Shown one piece after another: positions 8,432 through 17,059 of a stretch of DNA of 64,000 bases. The DNA lies in NCBI GenBank assembly GCA_036343175.1, contig JAZASR010000008.1, positions 9,346-73,345 on the forward strand. Direction: 5' to 3'. Both the position numbers and the translations under genes were made by a program. The notes beneath the pieces are model-generated. The model had not been told where the DNA came from. It saw only the letters and a list, made by a program, of their open reading frames with translations, and did not search any database. Positions within the stretch are counted from its first letter, which is position 1; each line of letters begins with the position of its first letter. The DNA comes from JAEEJA01 sp036343175. Lineage in GTDB: Bacteria; Bacillota; Clostridia; Lachnospirales; Lachnospiraceae.

Positions 8432-8500
8432 GTTAAGTACGGGACACTTTAGCCTGCGCGTGCAGGGCGAAGAGAATAAATATAAGGATGAGTGAGTTAT
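8383..8500. repeat. Tandem duplication of the remA end (64 bp)
   Basis: TTAGCCTGCGC(A/G)TGCAGGGC through AAGGATGAGTGAGTTA occurs at 8385 and 8449. The second copy provides the AAGGATGAG stretch directly before the gmk ATG, so the duplicated unit contains the junction and the likely gmk ribosome binding site. Confidence 0.93.
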
Positions 8501-9134
8501 GAGCAGGGGAAGACTTGTAATTATTTCCGGTTCCTCAGGAGTCGGAAAAGGGACGGTCGTTAAGGAACTGGTAAAGAAGGATGGCTGCAGCCTTTCAATT
8601 TCAGCGACCACAAGAGATCCGAGAAAAGGAGATGTAAACGGGGTTAACTACTTCTTCAAGACACGTGAAGAGTTTGAGCAGATGATCAGGAATGACGAGC
8701 TGCTTGAATATGCCGAGTATGTAGGCAACTATTACGGAACACCTGTTAAGTACGTTGATGATGAGCTTGATAAGGGTAAGCATGTGATCCTTGAGATAGA
8801 GATGCAGGGCGCCCTGAAGGTAAAGGAAAAGCGTCCGGATGCCCTGATGATCTTCATAGTTCCACCGGGGTATGAAGAGCTTAGAGAAAGGCTCATTAAC
8901 CGCGGCACAGAGGATGCCGCCGCTATTAAGCGGAGACTTGCCCGTGCCAAGGAAGAGACCGATTTCCTCGACAGATATGACTTTATTGTCGTCAATGAAG
9001 ACAACGGCGTAGATAAATGCGCTGAGGAGATCCACAACATCATAAATGATCCCGATGCCTATCTCACAGCTGAGAAGAAGGCAGAGCGCGATGCCCTGAT
9101 CGAGCGCATACGCACGGACTTCGGGGACAGCTGA
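8499..9134 (+). CDS. gmk: Guanylate kinase
   Basis: 211 residues, the normal size. It phosphorylates GMP or dGMP to the diphosphate with ATP in the cytoplasm. The P-loop GSSGVGKGT is at residues 11-19, followed by the GMP-binding segment SATTRDPRKGDVNGVNYFF and the EYAEYVGNYYGTP motif. The start follows AAGGATGAGTGAGTT from the duplicated remA end. It is co-directional with remA and rpoZ, as in related genomes. Confidence 0.97.
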   Translation: MSRGRLVIISGSSGVGKGTVVKELVKKDGCSLSISATTRDPRKGDVNGVNYFFKTREEFEQMIRNDELLEYAEYVGNYYGTPVKYVDDELDKGKHVILEIEMQGALKVKEKRPDALMIFIVPPGYEELRERLINRGTEDAAAIKRRLARAKEETDFLDRYDFIVVNEDNGVDKCAEEIHNIINDPDAYLTAEKKAERDALIERIRTDFGDS

Positions 9135-9200
9135 CAGCATGTGACATTATGGAAAGCTGCATTATGAAAAGCTGTCAGATGAGAATTCGAGGACAGCTGA
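9118..9200. repeat. Diverged duplication of the gmk end (about 66 bp)
   Basis: TTCGGGGACAGCTGA at the gmk stop recurs as TTCGAGGACAGCTGA 66 bp later. Between them AAAGCTG-type motifs also recur. Older and less perfect than the other gene-end duplications. Confidence 0.6.
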
Positions 9201-9231
9201 TAAGAAGCTGCATAAGCAACAGCTTATTTTT
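9201..9231 (+). terminator. Weak rho-independent terminator after gmk
   Basis: AAGCTG (9205-9210) and CAGCTT (9220-9225) form a short stem, extended by ATAAG/TTAT with a bulge and followed by ATTTTTT. It may cause partial termination between gmk and rpoZ. Confidence 0.45.
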
Positions 9232-9303
9232 TAAGTGAACATCATATATCTGCGCGTATGCAGTGGATATTTTCGATGTTTATTATATAGAAATTCATTG
9301 ATA

Positions 9304-9366
9304 TATATTGATACTTCGGTCGATATAACAGCTGCCCGGCTGATAGAATATCACTTCGGTTGATAT
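9304..9366. promoter_or_regulatory. Two AT-rich hairpins in the rpoZ leader
   Basis: TATATTGA/TCGATATA at 9304-9328 and ATATCA/TGATAT at 9348-9366, both with loops containing ACTTCGG. Possible leader structures upstream of rpoZ; no known riboswitch was recognised. Confidence 0.4.
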
Positions 9367-9403
9367 ATATCTATATTATCAGAAAAAGAAATGGAGAAAA
9401 GAC

Positions 9404-9868
9404 ATGATACATCCTTCCTACACAGAGATTATGGAAAAGGTAAACAGTGACGTTGAAGAGGGCGAACAGAAGGTAGTTAACAGCCGTTATTCTATTGTTC
9501 TTGCTACTGCCAAGCGCGCAAGGCAGCTGATCGACGGCGCTGATCCGCTCATTGAGAGGCCTAAGTGCCCAAAGCCGCTTTCTATCGCTGTTGAGGAACT
9601 TTATAATAAAAAGATCAACATTCTTACCGACGAAGAGGCCGATAAGCTTGAGGCTGAGCTAGAGGAAAGAGACGTTAAGGAAGCTGAAGAGGAAGCAAAG
9701 AAGCTTGCTGAGGAAGAGGCTGCCCGCGAAGAAAATGAAGCTGAGGAAGCTGAGAACGCTAATGAAGCTGATGACTCTGAAGATGACGATAAGGCTGACA
9801 AGACAAAAGAAAAGTCAAAGAAGGCTGAGGAAGCTGACGATGACGAAGAGATCGTTATCGATGAGTGA
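9404..9868 (+). CDS. rpoZ: RNA polymerase omega subunit with long acidic tail
   Basis: 154 residues, about twice the usual omega length. Residues 1-83 are the omega domain (MIHPSYTEIMEKVN, then NSRYSIVLATAKRARQLIDG and KPLSIAVEELYNKKI). Residues about 84-154 form a Glu/Ala/Lys-rich tail that is probably coiled or disordered. The start follows ATGGAGAAAAGAC. Omega aids assembly of the polymerase core. The tail is an addition found in several Clostridia; its role is unknown to me. The stop overlaps the start of the next small ORF in ATGAGTGA. Confidence 0.93.
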   Translation: MIHPSYTEIMEKVNSDVEEGEQKVVNSRYSIVLATAKRARQLIDGADPLIERPKCPKPLSIAVEELYNKKINILTDEEADKLEAELEERDVKEAEEEAKKLAEEEAAREENEAEEAENANEADDSEDDDKADKTKEKSKKAEEADDDEEIVIDE

Positions 9869-9922
9869 TCGCAATGAGATGAGTGATCGCAATGAGATGA
9901 GTGAACGCAATGAGATGAGTGA
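9855..9922. repeat. 18-bp tandem repeat at the rpoZ stop
   Basis: GATGAGTGATCGCAATGA-type units repeat three times and a fourth time partly. Each unit carries an ATGAGTGA start-stop overlap, so the coupling junction itself has been multiplied. Confidence 0.92.
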
Positions 9923-10094
9923 TCAAAATAATAATAAAAGGCCTGATCCTATAATGACTGATGAAAATAAAAACATACCGGCAGGGGATCATGATGTGAT
10001 GGATCCCGGCCTTGATGTCGGCAGTATCGGATATAAGGATATTACTGTTGATGCCGGCATTATTGAATATGCAGATTCTGATAAATCAGATTAA
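9861..10094 (+). CDS. Small acidic hypothetical protein after rpoZ
   Basis: 77 residues. It overlaps the rpoZ stop by 8 nt and would be translated by coupling. It begins with three hexapeptides of the MSDRNE/MSERNE type encoded by the 18-bp repeat, so four in-frame ATG codons compete as the start. The rest (IPAGDHDVMDPGLDVG and VDAGIIEYADSDKSD) is acidic and shows no domain I know. It lies 26 bp before lepB. It could be a real small protein or a read-through tail; I favour a gene because of the coupling and tight packing. Confidence 0.5.
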   Translation: MSDRNEMSDRNEMSERNEMSDQNNNKRPDPIMTDENKNIPAGDHDVMDPGLDVGSIGYKDITVDAGIIEYADSDKSD

Positions 10095-10120
10095 GACCAT
10101 AAAAAGGACATAAGGTTCAT

Positions 10121-10810
10121 ATGAATGATAAAGAATTATCTGACAATACAGATCCTTCTGTAATTGCTTCGGAGAGGGCTTCTGAAAAAAATGATCCTTC
10201 AAATGAAGAAAATCTTGAAGAGAATTCAGAAGTGAAGTCAGAAGATAAGTCTGAGGAAAATGCTGAAAAGAAGCCTGAAAAGGCATCGAAGACCAGCTGG
10301 GTCGAGTATGTTATATATGGTATCATATTGATACTTTGCATCACTGTCGTTCCCAAGTACGTGGTCCAGAGGACTATAGTCTCGGGAAAGTCGATGATGG
10401 ATAACTTTCAGAATGGCGACAATTTGATAGTTGAAAAGGTCTCATACAGATTCCACGATCCGAAGAGGTTCGACGTAGTAGTCTTTTATCCGTACGGCCG
10501 CGATGATCCGTCTTACTACATAAAGAGGATCATTGGTCTCCCGGGTGAGACTGTACAGATAAAAGGCCCGGACATATATATCGATGGAAAGAAACTGGAA
10601 GAGCATTACGGAAAAGATCCCATAACAACAGCGGGAATTGCCAAGAAACCCCTTAAGCTGGGTGATGATGAGTTCTTCGTGCTTGGGGATAACCGCCGTA
10701 TCTCGGAAGACAGCCGATATCCGGAAGTCGGTCCTGTAAAACGCAAGAATATCGAAGGCCGCGCGATCCTGCGTATTTACCCATTCAGGTCCTTCGGAAA
10801 GATACAGTGA
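10121..10810 (+). CDS. lepB: Type I signal peptidase
   Basis: 229 residues. It cleaves signal peptides from exported proteins at the outer face of the membrane. A charged cytoplasmic region (1-58) precedes one membrane segment (about 61-79). The catalytic Ser91 is in SGKSM and the general base Lys135 in YYIKRIIGLPGE; the C-terminal box GDNRRISEDSR is present. The Glu-rich N-terminus is longer than in typical SipS-like enzymes. It is the last gene before a strong terminator. Confidence 0.95.
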   Translation: MNDKELSDNTDPSVIASERASEKNDPSNEENLEENSEVKSEDKSEENAEKKPEKASKTSWVEYVIYGIILILCITVVPKYVVQRTIVSGKSMMDNFQNGDNLIVEKVSYRFHDPKRFDVVVFYPYGRDDPSYYIKRIIGLPGETVQIKGPDIYIDGKKLEEHYGKDPITTAGIAKKPLKLGDDEFFVLGDNRRISEDSRYPEVGPVKRKNIEGRAILRIYPFRSFGKIQ

Positions 10811-10888
10811 TCGTAGTGGGAACGGCATACCTTCCGCGGGGAAGAATGCATACGAACCGATCGGCAGATCAAATGTTTATTCATGACT

Positions 10889-10936
10889 AAAAAGCTGCAT
10901 GGTCTGACACAAAAGTGCCGGGCCGTGCAGCTTTTT
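10889..10936 (+). terminator. Rho-independent terminator after lepB
   Basis: AAAAGCTGCATGG and CCGTGCAGCTTTT pair (one G-T wobble) around a loop of about 20 nt, followed by TTTTTTG. It closes the gmk-rpoZ-lepB region. Confidence 0.85.
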
Positions 10937-10997
10937 TGTCTTAAAAGGCATGTAAATGACCTGTCCCTTTTTTAGCAGGTAAAAGTATGCTGTTTCC

Positions 10998-11170
10998 AAC
11001 TGCCTGCACTGCCGTGTCAGGTGCTTCCAGATACTAAAGAGGGGCGGATGGTACCCACATAACCTCACAGCCGCGCAGAAGCTTTTTAGACGCTTAAAAT
11101 GAGCGGGTGATTTTGAACTGCCTGCACTGCAGTGCTAAGGGCTTCCCGGACCTTAAGATGAGTAGGTGGT
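10998..11170. repeat. Imperfect 118-bp direct repeat
   Basis: AACTGCCTGCACTGC(C/A)GTG occurs at 10998 and 11116, with loosely matching sequence after it (GGTGCTTCCAGA and GGGCTTCCCGGA). It occupies part of the gap between lepB and the surface protein gene. No open frame; function not evident. Confidence 0.6.
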
Positions 11171-11244
11171 TTACGATACAGCTTAAGTATATATTGGTAA
11201 CTGTAAAATTAAATAAATTGTCATAAATAAAGTGAAAAAAACAG

Positions 11245-11272
11245 TTGACTCTCCATTAATTTATGGTAAAAT
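11245..11272 (+). promoter_or_regulatory. Promoter and long leader of the surface protein gene
   Basis: TTGACT (11245-11250), a 16-bp spacer and TAAAAT (11267-11272). The start codon is at 11587, so the transcript would have a leader of about 305 nt. The leader is rich in short CTTT/CTTTT stretches and has no riboswitch I recognise. Confidence 0.6.
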
Positions 11273-11586
11273 TAACTGCATATGAGAGTGTTTTGCTTGA
11301 AGATTCGTATGAGTAACCATTTTCGGTCCGGACTCTAAACTCTAAGTTTTTTTCAGTCCTTTCGGGATCGGCAGTCCTTTGAAGCTTAAAGTTAGATGTT
11401 TTTGCAGATCTTTAGTCAGATCTATCGTATTCTCCTTATCATAAGATATGACACAGTTCTTCATAAGCATTTAATGTTTAAGTTCCAGAGTCTTTGTCTT
11501 TTCCGGAGCTTAATATGGTGAAAGCACTTACCTTAAAGCAGGAACTCGGATTATAAATTTTTACAATTTCTAAAAGGAGGAGTCTT

Positions 11587-14500
11587 ATGAAAAAGTTTTT
11601 CAAGACTTACGGCAAAAGGGTAATAAGCTTTGTGCTTGCTGCTGCCATGGTCGTAACGAGCGTTACTGTTACACCATCTGTAAAAGCGTCTGCTGCTGCT
11701 GACCCTAATTCGAAAGTCGACGCAGATTATTACTTTTACACAAACGATGATACCGCGAATTATTCCGCTTCTTACGATCAGGCGGGTAACGCTGTGCTTT
11801 ACGCTCAGAGCAAGGTAAAGAGCGGTTATACTCTCTCTTATCAGTGGTATGCCTATAAGGGAGACAATAAAGTTGAACAGTGGGTGTCCAAAAGCGAGGA
11901 AATAAACGCCGAAACATATAGTGATGCATTTAACAATTATGTTTCTTACAAGGAATATGAGGCCAAGAAGGCTCAGTATAAGCAGAAGAATCCTAATGCT
12001 TCTGAAGCTGATGTAAATAATAATTACTACAAAGAAGAGTTATCAGCTGAAACCGTAGCTGCTATCAAAAATGGTGTTCCTCAACCATTCAAAGAGTATG
12101 ATTATTCAGATTATGTTTATCAAAAGGTAGGGACTACCGAGGCTGATACTAAATACTATAAGTTAACTCTTAAGGATTATTACTCCGGCGATCAGCTCCA
12201 GAGCGATTTCATTTCCAATACCCGTACAAAGATCGAAGGCGCTTCCAGCTCTTTCCTTAAGGTCAATGCCAATACAACATATGTAGCAGGCGATAAGGAT
12301 GCGAGTGGTCAGGACCTTAAGGAATATAAGAACTTCTCATGTGTAGTTACAGTAAATAAAGATGGTCAGCCTGTTTCGGGCGCAAACTTTATTTACTTTT
12401 ACACGGTCTACGGTTCTATCGGATATGTAAATGCGACATCAAATGAGACAACAAAGTATGCTGACCTCAAAGGCTCTGCTCAGTTTACTGTAAATAAGGT
12501 CGATTATAATCTGTCAAGAGATACATTATTCGTATCCTGGTATAAGAACGGCACAAAGATATTCGATAACAAGGCTGATGGCGATAAGGCTGCAGTGCCG
12601 CAGGACAAGGCTAATAAATATGCATTAGCTGCTGATCATAATACTCTTACAGTATCAGGTATAGAGAAGGGCGATTATGGTACATACACAGTAACATACT
12701 ATGTATACAATACCGCTAAGGATGTCGACCCTAATACACATCTTCCAAAGGCTGATACATCTCCAGAAGACACTGAACAGATAACTTTCACTCTCCTCCC
12801 TACATCTGAGTTCTATGCTTATGATAAGAGTGGAAATTCGTTTAAAAACTCTAAAGTGTCTAGTGCTTTCGGCCTTAAAAGAGAAGTAGGACAGACAGTT
12901 ACCTTTACTGTCGGCACTTCAAAGAATGTAACAAAGGATAATATCAAATGGTATTATGCAGATGAGAAGGATACTGCACTTTACTATAACTTCACAGATA
13001 AGAATATCTATGTTACCCAGAAGGCTAACTGGACAAAGGCTGCTTCATGGAATGCAGTTGCAGGATTTAATCCGGAAATATTAGAAGGTTCAAATACTTC
13101 TACTCAAACAGCTTTTTATTCTACTGAATATTCCCTTGCTTATATCAACAAGGATAATCCTTCTGCATTTGGTAATTCTTCCTTCTATACTTATTCCGAT
13201 TCTAAATACTGGTTCGATCAGCGACCGGATGGGAATAATCAATCTCCGTTCTATGGCTCGACCGGTATACCTACTGTAAAGTTCACTTATAATGAAAAAG
13301 CTGGGAAGTATGGTCCAGTTTACGCTGAAAATAATAAAGATGTACTAGAGTATGCAATTGCTGCAACTGTGAATGCTGTTACAGCAAATGATGACAATAA
13401 GACAATATCTGATGATGGTAAGTCATTTACCCTCAAGAAGAATGATAAGGCTTATGAGACAGTATATGCATTTGTAACAAATCCTGAGGATCCTAAGGAT
13501 ATTAAGGTATTCAAATATGCCCTTAAAAATAAGAGAGAGGGTGCTGACATAATATTCAACTCCCCTAAGGATGCGAACAATGTTAATTCTTATTCTGCCG
13601 GTCAAGATGAAAACGGCGCTTCATATAAGATTTATGCTTCTTACGAAGCTGCCCCTATCTATACAACCATCGGTGCTCCTGTAACGCTTTCAGTTGATGC
13701 CTACAGTACTGTTGACGGTAAGGCTGATAAGCTTAAGTACTCATGGGAGAAGCTTGATAAGCTTGCATCTGGTTCAGGTATCGATACCACATATAAGGCA
13801 ATAATGAACCAGAATGTGAGTGGTAACGAAGGCTCTGGTAATTACCATTATAGTAACGCCCGCTGGGTACCTGTTAAGGATGCCAATGGCGCTCTTGTTA
13901 CTACAAAGGACCTTTCAGTTAATCCTGCTGATGAATATGGATTTACAGAATATAGGGTTACAGTTACATGTGATGATGCTGCAGGCCTTGAAAGATCAGT
14001 TATCTTTACTATTGGTGATGCCAACAAGGATAAGGAAGACAGTACTGTTACAGCATATCGTTTAAGCCCATATGAGAACTACGCTCCGGTCGGCGGTTCT
14101 GTGAAGTTTGAAGCACTCGGTGTTTCATCAAATGGCGGAGATCTTACAACCTGGTGGACAGGCCCTAATAATGCTTCTCTTTCAGGCAAGACAGGTAATA
14201 CCCTTGAGCTTACTAATATTCAGAATGGTGAGTTTGGTACATATACCTTCCATGTAAAGGATAATAATTCACGAAAAACTGACACTATTTCATTTATATT
14301 ATCGAAGGATATCCCTGGCCTTAGCATTAATATGCTTAGTAAAGTTAAAGCATTCAAGGGTGAAACAGTAAACCTTGCACCTCAGGTCACAACCGGATCA
14401 GCAACAAATATCACCTATACCTGGTATAAGGAGATCAGTGATGACAATTATAAAATGATCAGTTCATCAACTACTCCTACACTTGTGATTTCAAATGTTG

Positions 14501-16737
14501 ATGAGGGTGATTTTGGCAATTATAAGCTGGTTGTTACAGATAATGAAGGCTTTAATAATGATTATTATGTAACTCTTGAGAAAGCTACTGTTAAGCAGTC
14601 TAAGTTTATATCACAGAGGATCACTCCTGATGAACTGACACGTAAGCCTGGTGAGAATGCAGCCTTTGGTGTTGCAGTATCTACTAATGATGGAGCTCTT
14701 ATCACTTATCAGTGGAAGAAAGGATACGGGGATAATGCACCTGATATTGTAGGTCAGACCGGTTCTAACCTCGTACTGAATAATGTCAGAGATGTTGATG
14801 CAGGTAATTATTCTGTTGATATCTACATCAACGGTGTACTGGCTAAGACATATCATTTCTATCTATCTGTAACTGAGGATGCTGCTCCTTCTACACTTAC
14901 CATCAAGAAGGGCAATGGAAAGACTATTAACTTAAAGGTCAAGTATAAGCAGGAGATCAAGCTTGATGCTAAGGCTACAACTACAGCTACAGGTTCAGTC
15001 TTCTATCAGTGGTTCTACAATGGAGAGCCTATAGTAGCTCAGCCTGGCTATAAGGGAGCATCTTCTGCAGCACTTACTATTAATAAACTTAATAAGAAGA
15101 ACGCTAAGAATTTCGTTGGTGAATATTATTGTGATGTGAGCGACAGCAGAGAAACAAAAACGATCTATTATGAAGTATATATCGATACTCAGATAAGAGT
15201 AAGGGTTACACCTCGTAGTGCTTCTACTGTATTAGGCGGTAAGGCTACATTCAAGGCTGATGCTACTGCTGCCAAGGGATATAAGCTTACATATGCATGG
15301 TATAAGGCAACAGATGCTCATGGCGTAAGATATTTTGACATTTACGGAAATAATTATTATTATGGCAGAGATGACTTCTTTGCAAAGAATACTCCGCTTT
15401 CTACCAAGAAGAGCCTTACTGTTAAGGCTGATGATCTGAATGCATTCGATGACTACATCCTTGTTGTTAAGAATGATATCGATCAGGAAGTCACATCTGT
15501 GACTCTTAATCAACAAAAAGCTGGTACTGTTTCAATAGATGCAAATACAGACTATACACTTCCTGGTTCTAAGATAAAGCTTACAGGTACCTTTGCACTT
15601 CCTACATCATTTGCAGGACTTACGGGCAATAAGCTTACCCTTGAGTATGAATGGTATTTATATGGCGATGAAGATACTACTAAAATGTACAAGACTGTAG
15701 TTACTAAGAAAAAGGTAAAGGTTAAGAATAAGAAGGGCAAGAAGGTCACAAAGGTTAAGAAGGTAAAGACCAGGAAGCTTCTTCCTGCAACAGGTACAGC
15801 TGTAGTTAAAGTCGGTACAAAGACCAAGAAGTTCACAGCTGAAGTCAAGGTTCCTGAGTTTGTCGATGAAGCCGGTGTTTATAATAAGTATGATGATACC
15901 TATAGGCTTTCATACAGGCTTAAAATCAAGCTTAGAAATGCTGATGGTTCTGTAGTCGTAGGCGTTGTAGAACAGAAAAAAGATACATTATATAATTCAG
16001 ATGAGGATATTGTTAATGGTCAGGATAACTCTGCTTATGATGCTATTCAGATCGTAACTGGTGATCAATTCGACAGTAGTAAGAGTGTTACTTTGCTTAA
16101 CCCGATCTACTATGATCTCCTTAAGGGTGATTCTTATGATGTATCTAATGCCTCTATATATCAGAAGACCACTACAAAGAAGATAAAGGCAAAGAAGGGC
16201 AAGAAGGCCAAGAAGAAGAAGGTCAAAAAGACTGCCGGCTTCACAGTTAAGTCCAAGGGCAGCAAGGTTCAGATCAAGTTCAATAAGAACTTTAACCTTG
16301 GAAAGGGTACTGTAAAGTCACTTGATAATGTAGTTTACATCGTTAACGGCAGTGGTATATCAAAGAGATACATCGACAATGATCTTAAAGGAAAGAAGAT
16401 CACTGTAAAGGGCGGCAAGGTGGCAATCGTTGCTGATACTCCTGATGATACTTTCTATTACTACTATAAGAACCTTACCGGCGTAACAGTTCAGAAGGGC
16501 GACTATACACAGCTGAACTTAGGCTCCAAGAAGGTCAAGGCTATGAAGCCTGCCAAGAAGAAGATCGCTTCTGCAAACAAGGCTGACCTCACTATTACCG
16601 GTAAGAAGAAGGGCTCCACAAAGGTAACCGTTAAGATCGGTAAGAAGAGCTACAAGCTTAATGTTAAGGTTAAGGCTCCTAAGGCTAAGAAAGCCAAGAA
16701 GTCTACAAAGAAGAATAAGAAGAACAAGAAGAAATAA
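11587..16737 (+). CDS. Large secreted Ig-like repeat surface protein
   Basis: 1716 residues, preceded by AAAAGGAGGAG. A signal peptide spans about residues 1-37 (basic MKKFFKTYGKR, hydrophobic core, then KASAAA). The body is a chain of Ig-like domains recognisable by YQWY/YTWY strands and ends such as GDYGTYTVTYYV, GEFGTYTFHVKD and GDFGNYKLVVTD. Lys-rich linkers (KKKVKVKNKKGKK, KAKKGKKAKKKK) appear at about 1375-1395 and 1530-1550. A Big_2-like domain precedes a strongly basic C-terminus ending KKNKKNKKK. There is no C-terminal sortase motif or membrane anchor, so attachment may be by charge to anionic wall polymers (inference). It is monocistronic between its own promoter and terminator. Confidence 0.85.
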   Translation: MKKFFKTYGKRVISFVLAAAMVVTSVTVTPSVKASAAADPNSKVDADYYFYTNDDTANYSASYDQAGNAVLYAQSKVKSGYTLSYQWYAYKGDNKVEQWVSKSEEINAETYSDAFNNYVSYKEYEAKKAQYKQKNPNASEADVNNNYYKEELSAETVAAIKNGVPQPFKEYDYSDYVYQKVGTTEADTKYYKLTLKDYYSGDQLQSDFISNTRTKIEGASSSFLKVNANTTYVAGDKDASGQDLKEYKNFSCVVTVNKDGQPVSGANFIYFYTVYGSIGYVNATSNETTKYADLKGSAQFTVNKVDYNLSRDTLFVSWYKNGTKIFDNKADGDKAAVPQDKANKYALAADHNTLTVSGIEKGDYGTYTVTYYVYNTAKDVDPNTHLPKADTSPEDTEQITFTLLPTSEFYAYDKSGNSFKNSKVSSAFGLKREVGQTVTFTVGTSKNVTKDNIKWYYADEKDTALYYNFTDKNIYVTQKANWTKAASWNAVAGFNPEILEGSNTSTQTAFYSTEYSLAYINKDNPSAFGNSSFYTYSDSKYWFDQRPDGNNQSPFYGSTGIPTVKFTYNEKAGKYGPVYAENNKDVLEYAIAATVNAVTANDDNKTISDDGKSFTLKKNDKAYETVYAFVTNPEDPKDIKVFKYALKNKREGADIIFNSPKDANNVNSYSAGQDENGASYKIYASYEAAPIYTTIGAPVTLSVDAYSTVDGKADKLKYSWEKLDKLASGSGIDTTYKAIMNQNVSGNEGSGNYHYSNARWVPVKDANGALVTTKDLSVNPADEYGFTEYRVTVTCDDAAGLERSVIFTIGDANKDKEDSTVTAYRLSPYENYAPVGGSVKFEALGVSSNGGDLTTWWTGPNNASLSGKTGNTLELTNIQNGEFGTYTFHVKDNNSRKTDTISFILSKDIPGLSINMLSKVKAFKGETVNLAPQVTTGSATNITYTWYKEISDDNYKMISSSTTPTLVISNVDEGDFGNYKLVVTDNEGFNNDYYVTLEKATVKQSKFISQRITPDELTRKPGENAAFGVAVSTNDGALITYQWKKGYGDNAPDIVGQTGSNLVLNNVRDVDAGNYSVDIYINGVLAKTYHFYLSVTEDAAPSTLTIKKGNGKTINLKVKYKQEIKLDAKATTTATGSVFYQWFYNGEPIVAQPGYKGASSAALTINKLNKKNAKNFVGEYYCDVSDSRETKTIYYEVYIDTQIRVRVTPRSASTVLGGKATFKADATAAKGYKLTYAWYKATDAHGVRYFDIYGNNYYYGRDDFFAKNTPLSTKKSLTVKADDLNAFDDYILVVKNDIDQEVTSVTLNQQKAGTVSIDANTDYTLPGSKIKLTGTFALPTSFAGLTGNKLTLEYEWYLYGDEDTTKMYKTVVTKKKVKVKNKKGKKVTKVKKVKTRKLLPATGTAVVKVGTKTKKFTAEVKVPEFVDEAGVYNKYDDTYRLSYRLKIKLRNADGSVVVGVVEQKKDTLYNSDEDIVNGQDNSAYDAIQIVTGDQFDSSKSVTLLNPIYYDLLKGDSYDVSNASIYQKTTTKKIKAKKGKKAKKKKVKKTAGFTVKSKGSKVQIKFNKNFNLGKGTVKSLDNVVYIVNGSGISKRYIDNDLKGKKITVKGGKVAIVADTPDDTFYYYYKNLTGVTVQKGDYTQLNLGSKKVKAMKPAKKKIASANKADLTITGKKKGSTKVTVKIGKKSYKLNVKVKAPKAKKAKKSTKKNKKNKKK

Positions 16738-16811
16738 TTGCTTTAAAGCAAAAAATTCCTTCAGGTTAGTATTTAATGAATGAGCCTTTATCGGTAAGAT
16801 ATTGGCGCTTG

Positions 16812-16841
16812 ATCCCCCGGGGTGACCCGGGGGATTTTTTA
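16812..16841 (+). terminator. Strong rho-independent terminator
   Basis: ATCCCCCGGG and CCCGGGGGAT pair perfectly around GTGA, followed by TTTTT. It ends the surface protein transcript. Confidence 0.95.
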
Positions 16842-16930
16842 TTATAGTGCTTAAAAAATATGGGAGGGCTGATGTTTGCTTAATAGACGTGCTTATGCTA
16901 ATATATAAAGATCAGATTTGTATCTGTCCG

Positions 16931-17032
16931 GTTCTGCATCTGAAATAACAGTACAGAAAAGGTCGTCGTCATGGCTCGGGCTGTCGATGTTCGTCTTGTT
17001 CTGCATCTGAATAACAGTTCAGAAAAGAGTCA
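16931..17032. repeat. 67-bp-spaced direct repeat before the glycan cluster
   Basis: GTTCTGCATCTGAAATAACA and the near copy GTTCTGCATCTGAATAACAG occur at 16931 and 16998; both continue into (A/T)CAGAAAAG, and CTGAA/TTCAG can pair. They lie in the leader of the 17-37 kb cluster. This could be an operator pair or another local duplication. The rest of 16738-17059 holds the terminator and nothing else I recognise. Confidence 0.65.
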
Positions 17033-17059
17033 TAAGTAAATACACAGGAGCTGATATTA

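Noticed and set aside
8383..8500. Link between the 64-bp remA duplication and the 64-bp palindromic arrays
   Set aside because: The sequences are unrelated and other gene-end duplications have different lengths, so the shared number is probably chance.
11280..11586. Riboswitch in the leader of the surface protein gene
   Set aside because: No conserved core of the cyclic-di-GMP, TPP, SAM, purine or cobalamin classes could be found by eye.
15775..15800. LPATG sequence in the surface protein, resembling a sortase motif
   Set aside because: It lies about 300 residues before the C-terminus and is not followed by a hydrophobic segment and basic tail.
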